Shown: positions 8,542 through 15,657 of the stretch, piece after piece
Numbering within the stretch: position 1 is the first letter of the stretch
How the letters are laid out: every line of letters starts with the position of its first letter
Source: Halomonas sp. MCCC 1A13316
GTDB taxonomy: Bacteria; Pseudomonadota; Gammaproteobacteria; Pseudomonadales; Halomonadaceae
Assembly: GCF_014931605.1 (NCBI RefSeq)
Contig: NZ_CP053382.1
Coordinates: 1,860,001-1,924,000, forward strand
Length of the DNA: 64,000 nt
Direction: 5' to 3'
The notes under the pieces: generated by a model
Database searches by the model: none
Seen by the model: only the letters and a program-made list of their open reading frames with translations
What the model was told of the DNA's origin: nothing
Program-made: the position numbers and the translations under genes

Positions 8542-9141
8542 ATGAGCCAAACGCTTACACTGCCAGCGAGTGTCCGTGATTACATGCTCAAGCCAGGCGT
8601 GCGGACCGCGGTGGACCATCTGCTTGAGCAGAAGCAGGATCACTTTCCCATCGATTTTCAATGGGAAAGCATGCTCGACTACCACGACGGCTTGCTGATG
8701 GCCGCGAAAGTGCGGCGCGACTACGTCGCGACGCTACATTCCGCTTGGGGGATGATTTGGCAGGAAGCGCTCGTAAGCGAGGGGTATGGGCGTGAGGTTC
8801 CGTTCGCCGACTATTACCAAGAAACACTTCCCGCACCCAAAGTGGTCTGGGACGATGCACTTTATCGTTACTATTCTCTACCCGGGCGTAAGGACGCATG
8901 GCTGTATACGGCTGTGGCGTTAACCCCAAGCGACGGCTTGGCGGCCTATATCGCTGCGGAGGACGAGAGCGAAAAGAATCTGCTTGCCGAAGATAATGTC
9001 AGGCTTGAGGGCTGGATTCCGGACGAGTCTGACTACTGGCGGACCAAGCGCGGCGCGGCCAAAGTGCATAGCGATGGGATCGTGGATGTGTCGGCTCTTA
9101 TAACCGCGGCGAGGGAAGTGCTTAGAATTCTGCGCACTTAA
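8542..9141 (+). CDS. Hypothetical partner of the cassette nuclease
   Basis: A 199-residue protein of unknown family. ATG 8542 has AAGGGGG just upstream and follows the nuclease stop by 11 bases, so the pair is surely one operon. It has no membrane helix. It is rich in aromatic and acidic residues (VRDYMLKPGVRTAVDHLLEQ, FPIDFQWESMLDYHDGLL), with a C-terminal helical segment ending EVLRILRT. No catalytic motif is visible. It could be a specificity, antitoxin or activator subunit for the upstream nuclease-fold protein, which is an inference from pairing alone. Confidence 0.6.
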   Translation: MSQTLTLPASVRDYMLKPGVRTAVDHLLEQKQDHFPIDFQWESMLDYHDGLLMAAKVRRDYVATLHSAWGMIWQEALVSEGYGREVPFADYYQETLPAPKVVWDDALYRYYSLPGRKDAWLYTAVALTPSDGLAAYIAAEDESEKNLLAEDNVRLEGWIPDESDYWRTKRGAAKVHSDGIVDVSALITAAREVLRILRT

Positions 9142-9198
9142 GCCAAGAGTATGGGAGTCACGTTGCATGTGTAGGCTGATACCACCAAGGACCACAAA

Positions 9199-9430
9199 TT
9201 GATTATCCCCCAAGACGGGCGCTTGCGGCTGGATCGTGAGCGCTTGAAGCAGCACCGCAAGCGGCTGGGCCTGAGTCAGGAGGCCCTGGCCGAGTACTGT
9301 TTTGATCGGCGTTTGTGCGTCTCCATCGCGTCCATCAAGCGGGCTTTATCGTATTGCTCGCTATCTGGCTGAGATCTACGAGGTCGAGGCCGAGGAGCTG
9401 TCGGCGGAGGCAGAAGAGCCCAAGCGTTAG
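9199..9430 (+). pseudogene. Broken copy of the N-terminus of the STAND regulator at 10167
   Basis: From TTG 9199 the sequence follows the first about 75 codons of the gene at 10167 almost base for base (IIPQDGRLRLDRERLKQH, an HTH domain). It has a net 20-base deletion near 9346, where an ESGKAVL segment is lost, and this shifts the frame into a TGA near 9370. In the shifted frame it continues as LAEIYEVEAEELSAEAEEPKR and stops at TAG 9428. The last bases, GCCCAAGCGTTAGG, resemble the right half of an attC and may mark a decayed cassette boundary. The rest of 9142-9447 holds nothing else recognisable. Confidence 0.75.
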
Positions 9431-9447
9431 GAGATTTGAAATAACTT

Positions 9448-9957
9448 ATGAGTGAACTGATCGACTCTATTAATAGGCTGCGTTCTCCCCGAAAGCTACT
9501 CCAGGTAGCCGAAGCTGCTAAGCAGCGAATGGCGGACCTTGGTTTCTCGTCTGGAGCCACAGATCTAGTCGGGCAGTACGCAGAGCTGTTAGTTCAAACC
9601 CACTTCGGAGCCCGCCGATCAGCTAACTGCACAGCCGGCTGCGACCTTATAACGAACAATGGTCTCAAGATTGAGGTCAAGGGCCGGGTTGCCAGGCGCG
9701 ATGGCTATGTACCTCGCACATATATTCGTAGCACCACGGTGGATGGGCACCAATTCGACTATCTAGTCTATGTTGTGTTTCGGCGAGACTACAGGATCGA
9801 GCGGGCGTATGGGATCCCCATACATGTTTTTAAGAAGGTCGCCTCGCTGGTACAGCACAACAATAGCTTGCCAAAGTGGCGCTTCCGAGCGACAGTCGAT
9901 TTGCTGGCCGCTCCTGGGGTAGATGATCTCACAGCAGATCTCAAAAAAGTCAGTTAA
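9448..9957 (+). CDS. Cassette-encoded nuclease-fold protein
   Basis: A 169-residue protein. YAELLVQTHFG, then GCDLITNNGLKIEVKGRV fits the E...D...E-V-K core of the PD-(D/E)XK restriction-endonuclease fold. It continues with FDYLVYVVFRRDYRIERAYGI, a strand pattern usual in that fold. The N-terminal 45 residues are helical. ATG 9448 follows the possible attC-like junction at 9425 by about 20 bases, and attC 4 lies about 90 bases behind the stop, so this is a one-gene cassette. It could be a solitary restriction-like enzyme or an inactive relative. No methyltransferase is nearby. Confidence 0.6.
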   Translation: MSELIDSINRLRSPRKLLQVAEAAKQRMADLGFSSGATDLVGQYAELLVQTHFGARRSANCTAGCDLITNNGLKIEVKGRVARRDGYVPRTYIRSTTVDGHQFDYLVYVVFRRDYRIERAYGIPIHVFKKVASLVQHNNSLPKWRFRATVDLLAAPGVDDLTADLKKVS

Positions 9958-10049
9958 ATCAATAAGGTGGAATATAGAGCTCCTTGGGGCTAGCGGGATA
10001 TTCAAGAGAAGGACATGGGCAGCCATAGCCGTAGAGGCAAATGACAACT

Positions 10050-10104
10050 GCCTAACCAAGTGCTTCAGCTAACGGACCCGCGTATCTGAGCTTGCGCGTT
10101 AGCC
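10050..10104 (+). repeat. attC site 4
   Basis: Boxes GCCTAAC (10050-10056) and GTTAGCC (10098-10104). The arms pair GCTTCAG with CTGAGC, with one extra T. It is the right end of the recognisable array. Confidence 0.75.
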
Positions 10105-10112
10105 CATTCCCC

Positions 10113-10146
10113 CTCTTATGTTTCATAAACTCTTATGTTTCATAAA
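10113..10146. promoter_or_regulatory. Tandem palindromic operator candidate
   Basis: Two adjoining perfect copies of CTCTTATGTTTCATAAA, each holding the palindrome TTATG-TTT-CATAA (10116-10128 and 10133-10145). They end 20 bases before the GTG start of the HTH-containing STAND gene. This fits an autoregulatory site or overlapping promoter, which is an inference from position. Confidence 0.5.
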
Positions 10147-10166
10147 CGTAGGAAAAGCATCTAACA

Positions 10167-13100
10167 GTGATCATCCCCCAAGACGGGCGCTTGCGGCTGG
10201 ATCGTGAGCGCTTGAAGCAACATCGTAAGCGGCTGGGCCTGAGTCAGGAGGCGCTGGCCGAGTACTGTTTTGATCGGCGTTTGTGTGTCTCCATCGCTTC
10301 CATCAAGCGGGCCGAGAGTGGCAAGGCGGTGCTGTATCGTACCGCGCGCCATCTGGCCGAGATCTATGAGGTCGAGGTCGAGGAGCTGTCGGCGGAGGCC
10401 GAGGAGGCCGCCGTTGTCGCTTCCGATGTCGAGGAGATGGAGAGCGCTCGCGTGCTGATCCAGTTGTATGCCGTGGCGGCCGATCAGTCGGCGCTGGCGA
10501 GCTGGGTGCAGCATTTCGGCGGTAGCCTGGCGGAAGGGGGCACGGCGCTGTTCGGGCTGCCTCGGGCTTACCGTAGCGATGCGCAGCGTGGCCTGTTGTG
10601 TGCCGCTACCCTGGTGGAACAGGGCGTGGCCAGTAGCGTTTATCTTCAGGCCGGCCACTGGCCGGCGGCTGAGCCGCCTGTGATTGCGAAGGATGCGAGC
10701 GGCGTCTGGGTCGAGCGTGGCGTGGCGGTGCAGTTGGCGGAGCGCTTCGTTTTCGATGATGAAGGCGGGGAGTGGCTGCGCTATCGCCGTCCCCGGGACG
10801 AAGAGCATGAGGCCCGCTTCGATCTGGTCGGGCGCCGGGTGGAGTTGGGGCAGCTGCAAGCGATCCTGGAGAGTACCCGGGCCTATCAGGCCGGCCATCT
10901 GGTCTATATCCGCGGCGTGGCCGGCATCGGCAAGACCCGCCTCAGCGCCGAGTTTGCCGAGATGGCCGCGGCTCATGCCGATCATCACCAGGCCGAGGTG
11001 CTGGACTTCGGTACCCGCGCCGATGAAGGCCCGCTGATGCAGCTCACGCGCTCGCTGCTGCAAGCGCCCGGTGAGGCGCAGGTTGAGGCGAAAGGTGAGG
11101 TGAAGGGAGAGGGGCAGGAGGAGTTATCAGACGAGGCCCAACTGCTCGCCCGCCTCTCGGCGCTGCGCCTGCCCATGGATCACGCCATGCTGCTGCGTCC
11201 GCTGCTGGGCTTGGCCCAGCCGGAGGAGGCGCAGTCGCTCTATGCGGCCATGACCCCGGCGACCCGCAGCCAGCGCTTGGTACAGGCGCTGCGCGACGTG
11301 CTCCTGGCGCGCTCCATCCATCGCCCCCAACTGCTGGTGGTGGAAGACCTGCACTGGGCCGACGAGGCGCTGCTGGCCACCCTCACCGGGCTGCTGCAGG
11401 AGACCCAGGATGCGCCGGTGATCTGGCTGTTTACCTCGCGCCTGGAGCAGGACCCGCTGGAGAGCCGCCTGCGGCCGCAGCTGCCCGAGTTGCCACTCAC
11501 GCTGATCGAGCTGCCGCCGCTGCGCGCCCAGGAGGCCGAGGCCCTGGTGGCCAGCTTCGGCACGGTGCCCGCCGAGCATGCCGCCCGCTGCGTCACCCAG
11601 GCCCAGGGCAACCCGCTGTTCCTGACCCAGCTGCTGCTGTTTCACCCCCACCGCAGCCTGCCGGCCAGCCTCGCCAACCTGGTACAGAGCAAGCTGGACC
11701 AGCTCACCGACCTGGATCGCCGGGCCATGTGCATCGCCGCGGTGATGGGCCAGCGCTTCTCCCTGGCCTCGCTGCAGGAGGTGCTGGGGCAGGCCGATTA
11801 TCAGCCCGAGCTTCCCCAGCGCTACAGTCTGGTGCGCCCGCTGGAAGAGGGCAGCTACCGCTTCGTGCACGACCTGATCCTGCAAGGCATCTACGAGGGC
11901 ATTCCCAAGATCCAGCGCGACCGCTTGCACCTGCGCCTGGCCGCGCTCTACGGCGAGGCGGAACCTGGCTTGCGGGCGCGCCACCTGCATCGGGCGCGCT
12001 CGCTGGAGGCGCCGAATGCCTTCCTGCAGGCGGTGGCGGCGGAAATGGCCCGCTATCGGCATGAGGAGGCCATGGCGTTGCTGAGGGATTGCCGCGCCAT
12101 CGACTACGCGCCGAAGGATGAGTACCGCCTGATGCTGCTGCAGGGCCAGGTGGCGATGGCCACCGGGCAGATCCAGGCGGCGCGGGAGCACTTCGAGGCG
12201 GCGCGCAGCTTCGCCCGGGAGGAGTGTCAGCGCATCACGGCCGATCTGTGGCTGGCCCGGGTGCTGAACATGCTCGATGCGCTGGCGGCGGAGGAGGCGA
12301 TTCTCGACGGCCTGCTGCCCCTGGCCGAAGCGCTGGAGGATCCCTTGCCCCTGGCCGAGGCGTTCTATCTCAAGGGTAATCTCTACTTCCCCCGGGGCGA
12401 CTTTGCCACCAGCCGCGCCTATCACACTCGCGCCCTGGAGCAGGCCCGCCGTGGCGGCGATGTGCGCACCGAAATCCAGGCCCTGAGCGGGCTTGGGGAT
12501 GCGCACTATGCCGAGGGGCAGATGCGCAGCACCCTCGAGATGTTCGACCACTGCGTAACGCTCTGCCGGACTCATGGCTACGCCGACCTGGAGGCCTCCA
12601 ACCTGTTCATGCTGGGTACGGCGCGCATCTATGCCAACCAGACCGAGGCGGCGCTCGCTGACTGTTTCGATGCCGCCGAGCTGGGCAAGCGGGTCGGCAA
12701 CCGGCGTGCCGAGGTGGTGGCACGGCTCACGGCGGGGTGGATTCTGATCTCCCAGGGCGACCCCCAATCGGCTGACGAGCAGATCGAACAGGCGCTAGCG
12801 GTGGCTCGCAGCCTGGGATCTGGGCGCTTCGAGGCGTTCCTGCTGGAGAGCCGCGCCCGGGTCGAGCTGATCACCGGGCAGCAGGCCGAAGCGCGAGCCA
12901 GCATCGAGCGCGCCTGGCAGTTGGTGGAACAGCATGGGCTGAAGGCCTTCATCGGGCCTTGGGTGCTGGGTACCCGGGCGCTGCTGGAAGAGGCGCCCGA
13001 GGCACGCTTGGCGACGTTGCAGCAGGGCGAAGCGCTGTTGGACGCCGGCTGCGTGGGGCACAACGGCTATCGCTTCCTGATCGCGGCGGCGGAGGTCAGC

Positions 13101-13370
13101 CTGCTGGACCAGCGCCCCGACGCGGCGCGCCACTATGCCCAGCGCCTGACCCAACTGATGGGGGCGGAGCCCTGTGCCTGGGGCGAGCACCACCGCGCTC
13201 TGATCGAAGCTCACGCCGACTGGCTGGAGAGCGGCGAGGGGAGTGAAAAAGAGGGCGGCCAAAAGAGCGACGAAGAGAGCACCCTGAAAGCCTTACGAGC
13301 GTGCTGGCACCGTGGCGAAGCCGCTGGCCTGGTGATGACGCTGCCTCGCCTTGCTGCCAGTCGACGCTAG
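10167..13370 (+). CDS. HTH-STAND ATPase-TPR transcriptional regulator
   Basis: A 1067-residue multidomain protein with a GTG start. An N-terminal XRE-like HTH (about 10-70, RKRLGLSQEALAEYC) is followed by about 170 residues that may be a degenerate cyclase-like domain. The P-loop ATPase has Walker A GVAGIGKTR (about 250) and Walker B LLVVEDLHWADE (about 388). A winged-helix part (RFVHDLILQGIYEG, about 570) and about ten TPR-like repeats run to the end. This is the layout of signal-transducing STAND regulators. The last 78 bases overlap the convergent FAD oxidoreductase gene, a possible target. The stretch at 11090 rich in GEV/KGE codons is a short low-complexity linker. The signal sensed is unknown. 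Confidence 0.8.
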   Translation: MIIPQDGRLRLDRERLKQHRKRLGLSQEALAEYCFDRRLCVSIASIKRAESGKAVLYRTARHLAEIYEVEVEELSAEAEEAAVVASDVEEMESARVLIQLYAVAADQSALASWVQHFGGSLAEGGTALFGLPRAYRSDAQRGLLCAATLVEQGVASSVYLQAGHWPAAEPPVIAKDASGVWVERGVAVQLAERFVFDDEGGEWLRYRRPRDEEHEARFDLVGRRVELGQLQAILESTRAYQAGHLVYIRGVAGIGKTRLSAEFAEMAAAHADHHQAEVLDFGTRADEGPLMQLTRSLLQAPGEAQVEAKGEVKGEGQEELSDEAQLLARLSALRLPMDHAMLLRPLLGLAQPEEAQSLYAAMTPATRSQRLVQALRDVLLARSIHRPQLLVVEDLHWADEALLATLTGLLQETQDAPVIWLFTSRLEQDPLESRLRPQLPELPLTLIELPPLRAQEAEALVASFGTVPAEHAARCVTQAQGNPLFLTQLLLFHPHRSLPASLANLVQSKLDQLTDLDRRAMCIAAVMGQRFSLASLQEVLGQADYQPELPQRYSLVRPLEEGSYRFVHDLILQGIYEGIPKIQRDRLHLRLAALYGEAEPGLRARHLHRARSLEAPNAFLQAVAAEMARYRHEEAMALLRDCRAIDYAPKDEYRLMLLQGQVAMATGQIQAAREHFEAARSFAREECQRITADLWLARVLNMLDALAAEEAILDGLLPLAEALEDPLPLAEAFYLKGNLYFPRGDFATSRAYHTRALEQARRGGDVRTEIQALSGLGDAHYAEGQMRSTLEMFDHCVTLCRTHGYADLEASNLFMLGTARIYANQTEAALADCFDAAELGKRVGNRRAEVVARLTAGWILISQGDPQSADEQIEQALAVARSLGSGRFEAFLLESRARVELITGQQAEARASIERAWQLVEQHGLKAFIGPWVLGTRALLEEAPEARLATLQQGEALLDAGCVGHNGYRFLIAAAEVSLLDQRPDAARHYAQRLTQLMGAEPCAWGEHHRALIEAHADWLESGEGSEKEGGQKSDEESTLKALRACWHRGEAAGLVMTLPRLAASRR

Positions 13371-15020
13371 CCGCAGGGGGCCGTCGATCCGACGCTCCGG
13401 TGCCGTCAGCAGCAGGGCGACGAGGTGCTCAGATTGCTCCAGGCACTGTTCCTGCAGGCCGGCGCCGCGAGTCCAGCCGCCGGCGAACAGTAGCGGGCAA
13501 CCCTCTTGGCCCTCGGCGCTACGCCGGGCGGTGGTCTGGTTGTAGCGCTCGATCTCCGCTTGCGCCTCCAGGCAGTTGGCATCCAGCACGTTGTGCTTGA
13601 ACAGGGTCCAGGCCTTGGCTTCCAGGGCGGGGTCCAGCGTCGGTATGCGGTCGCGGTAGCCAGCCTCGCCGGGTGCGGTGTTCGCCAGCGTTGCGGGTGC
13701 GTCCAGGGGGGAGGACTGCCGCTCGAGCATCTCGCTGCGGGGAATCCGGTTGAGGTCTTCCACCAGGGAGACGAAGTACTGCGGCAGGCCCGCCTGATTG
13801 TAGGCCGGGTTCTCGGCATCGTTCTGGTGGCGGTTCGCCACGTAGTCGATCCGGTAGGGGAAGAAGGTGTCCTCGGGGTTACGCACCTCGATGTTGTAGG
13901 TGCGCCACAGGTTGCGATTGGGCGGCAGGCGGGCGGCGGCGGTGTGGCAAACGCTGAAGCTGCGGGTGTAGCGCACCCTGCCGAGGATATGCTGCAGCTC
14001 CCGCTGGGTGTCGCTCAGGCCGTCGCCGAACGTCAGTAGCGGCAGGGCATCTTCGGCATGGGTGGCCATGAACAGCAGGTCGGCCTCCCAGCGGCGTTCG
14101 CCGGGGTCACGCTCCGTCAGCGTTACGCCTTGGGTCGAGAGGCTGGCCTCCACTTCGATGCCGCGCAGGATCTGAACCCGGGGGCCCGGCGTATTCGGGT
14201 CGGTGATATGCGCGGCCAGGGCTTCCAGCCAGTGCTGGGCGCCGTGCTCGAAGTAGCGGCGGTCCGGGGGCGAGCCGCCTTCCTGAATACGGTAATACTC
14301 GAAGGGGGCCTGGAGCGGCATACCGCCCGGGCCGCGATCGTCGGCGAAGTACATGGCCGAGATGCGCGGGTAGTAGATGGTCTGGCGGATACGCTCCAGC
14401 CGCGCCGGCAGCTCGGGGTCCTGCCAGTCGATGGTGACGCTCAAACGCTCCGCTGCCGCGGCCAGCATGTCGGCGGGGGCGGCAATGCAGGCGTCGAAGA
14501 AGTCATCCACCGTATAGCGCGGCGTAACGCGGTGGTTCTCCACCAGGGCAATGGCGCTTTGGTGAACCACGGGGATCAGCAGCGACAGCCTGCCGCCATC
14601 GACCTTGCTCAGCTCGTGGGCCGGGTCGCTGACACCACGGAACAGCTCCTTGTCGTCGGTCAGGGCGATGCTACCGTCACGGCTGAAATAGCTCTCGGTA
14701 TTCTCCAGCGGCTTCATGCGCTCCAGCTCGCCGATCTCGCCGAGTATCGTGCGCAGGCGGTGGTAAGTGGCCAGGTTGACGTCATTGACGCCCAGGTCGG
14801 CCCAGCGGCGGTAGGGTGAGTCGGGCTTTCCCGGATGACGCCGGCAGCCCAGGTCGACCCACACCGTCTCGGCGTTACCGCCCAGGGTGGCCTTGCGCTC
14901 GAAGATCGTGACCTCGAGCTGCCGAGCCGCCTCGCTGCCGAGCTTCTGAAAGTAATAGGCCAGCGACAGGCCGGAAACTCCGCCGCCGATGATGGCAACC
15001 CGTAGCGGTGCATGGTCCAT
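13293..15020 (-). CDS. FAD-dependent oxidoreductase (amine-oxidase-like)
   Basis: A 575-residue flavoprotein. The N-terminal dinucleotide-binding motif VAIIGGGVSGLSLAYYF and EVTIFERKATLGG place it in the NAD(P)/FAD-binding amine oxidase superfamily. The second FAD motif near the C-terminus reads PLLFAGGWTRGAGLQEQCLEQ. Between them lie WEADLLFMATHAEDALPLL and many aromatic residues of a substrate domain. It is soluble with no signal peptide. The substrate is not recognisable. It converges on and overlaps the STAND regulator gene; two 17-base direct repeats lie in its upstream region. The start ATG 15020 has GGGGGC a few bases upstream. Confidence 0.75.
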   Translation of the reverse strand: MDHAPLRVAIIGGGVSGLSLAYYFQKLGSEAARQLEVTIFERKATLGGNAETVWVDLGCRRHPGKPDSPYRRWADLGVNDVNLATYHRLRTILGEIGELERMKPLENTESYFSRDGSIALTDDKELFRGVSDPAHELSKVDGGRLSLLIPVVHQSAIALVENHRVTPRYTVDDFFDACIAAPADMLAAAAERLSVTIDWQDPELPARLERIRQTIYYPRISAMYFADDRGPGGMPLQAPFEYYRIQEGGSPPDRRYFEHGAQHWLEALAAHITDPNTPGPRVQILRGIEVEASLSTQGVTLTERDPGERRWEADLLFMATHAEDALPLLTFGDGLSDTQRELQHILGRVRYTRSFSVCHTAAARLPPNRNLWRTYNIEVRNPEDTFFPYRIDYVANRHQNDAENPAYNQAGLPQYFVSLVEDLNRIPRSEMLERQSSPLDAPATLANTAPGEAGYRDRIPTLDPALEAKAWTLFKHNVLDANCLEAQAEIERYNQTTARRSAEGQEGCPLLFAGGWTRGAGLQEQCLEQSEHLVALLLTAPERRIDGPLRLASTGSKARQRHHQASGFATVPARS

Positions 15021-15090
15021 GGTGATGCCCCCAGTCGTTGTTTTCGCAAGGATCTACCAACAGGACGGCGCGACCAAGGGGGTAAGATAA

Positions 15091-15159
15091 GGTGATACCG
15101 AAGTGATCCGTTGCGTTGCGTGGGGTCGTTTCCAGCGTTCGTGGTGATACCGAGCTGAT
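15091..15159. repeat. Pair of 17-base direct repeats upstream of the oxidoreductase
   Basis: GGTGATACCGAAGTGAT (15091-15107) and GGTGATACCGAGCTGAT (15143-15159) match at 15 of 17 positions, 52 bases apart. They lie 70-140 bases upstream of the minus-strand oxidoreductase. They may be binding sites of a regulator; no proof. Confidence 0.35.
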
Positions 15160-15243
15160 GCGGTCAGCTCTCAATCGCGTAAGTTTGATGCGGGAATGCG
15201 CGCATATAATGGGTGCATCGTTCCGCCCGAGGAGTGCTCTACC

Positions 15244-15348
15244 ATGCGAGCAGCCAAAGCTACCAAATCCACCCGACAGCCAACGAACTTATCGCTGGAT
15301 AGTGCTCTTCTCAAAGAAGCAAAAGCCCTCAGGATCAATATTTCGTAA
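15244..15348 (+). pseudogene. CcdA-type antitoxin, truncated by IS66
   Basis: The start, MRAAKATKSTRQPTNLSLDS, then ALLKEAKALRINIS, is the N-terminal DNA-binding part of a CcdA family antitoxin (ribbon-helix-helix). GAGGAG stands in front of ATG 15244. After 34 codons the frame runs into GTAAG, the end of an IS66-type element, whose own bases create the TAA. The C-terminal toxin-binding part and the ccdB toxin gene are gone. A promoter-like GCATATAATG lies about 40 bases upstream. Confidence 0.75.
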
Positions 15349-15657
15349 GAGATCCACGAACCCCATCTATACCGGCCTGACTCAGGCCGGTAGAGTGTCC
15401 TTCCACCGCCACGGCAGCAAGGTGCTGAGATCATCATCGTCGCCGCGTGTTGGCAGCGTCTCGAACACGAATTGCAGATATTCGTGTGGCGAGAGGCCAT
15501 TTGCTTTTGCGGTCTCGATCAGGCTGTAGATGGCCGCGCTGGCCTGGGCACCGCTCGGTGTAGGGCTGAACAGCCAGTTCTTGCGGCCCAGCGCGAAAGG
15601 GCAAATGGCGTTCTCGGCCGGGTTGTTGTCCAGCGGAATAAGGCCGTCATCGAGGAA
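15345..15657 (-). mobile_element. IS66-family element, right-end remnant
   Basis: The boundary GTAAG at 15345 interrupts ccdA and fits the usual IS66 terminus. Inside is the end of tnpC on the minus strand and a perfect 10-bp inverted repeat (ACCGGCCTGA, 15371-15391) just behind its stop. The rest of the element is missing because an IS3-family copy begins at 15658. Confidence 0.7.
15382..15657 (-). pseudogene. IS66 TnpC transposase, C-terminal remnant
   Basis: The minus strand reads [20 protein letters not shown], then [20 protein letters not shown], then [20 protein letters not shown] and ends [12 protein letters not shown]. This is the conserved C-terminal end of the IS66 DDE transposase (the NNxAExAIRPF motif). 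Only about 92 codons remain, and the catalytic part has been lost to the IS3-family insertion. Confidence 0.85.

Larger units (their letters stand above)
5600..10104 (+). mobile_element. Gene-cassette array of five attC sites without integrase (CALIN type)
   Basis: Five attC-like sites at 5600-5658, 6092-6150, 6823-6882, 7630-7700 and 10050-10104 are all in the same orientation. Each is bounded by RYYYAAC-like and GTTRRRY-like boxes and can fold into an imperfect hairpin, with an extra unpaired base visible in several. Between consecutive sites lie one or two plus-strand genes starting soon after the previous site and ending at or inside the next, as integron cassettes do. No intI or attI is present in the window. 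The sites differ in length and sequence, which argues against local duplication. Confidence 0.8.

Noticed and set aside
9415..9430. GCCCAAGCGTTAGG as a sixth attC
   Set aside because: Only the right half is seen and no pairing left half exists near it; GTTAGGA misses the last pyrimidine. Kept only as a possible decayed boundary.
5600..10146. CRISPR array
   Set aside because: The repeats are attC sites of different sequence and spacing with genes between them, plus one tandem operator; no regular repeat-spacer pattern.
11127..12767. 546-codon minus-strand frame
   Set aside because: Exactly antisense to the STAND regulator; high-GC codon structure keeps the opposite frame open. His/Gln/Arg-rich, no motif.
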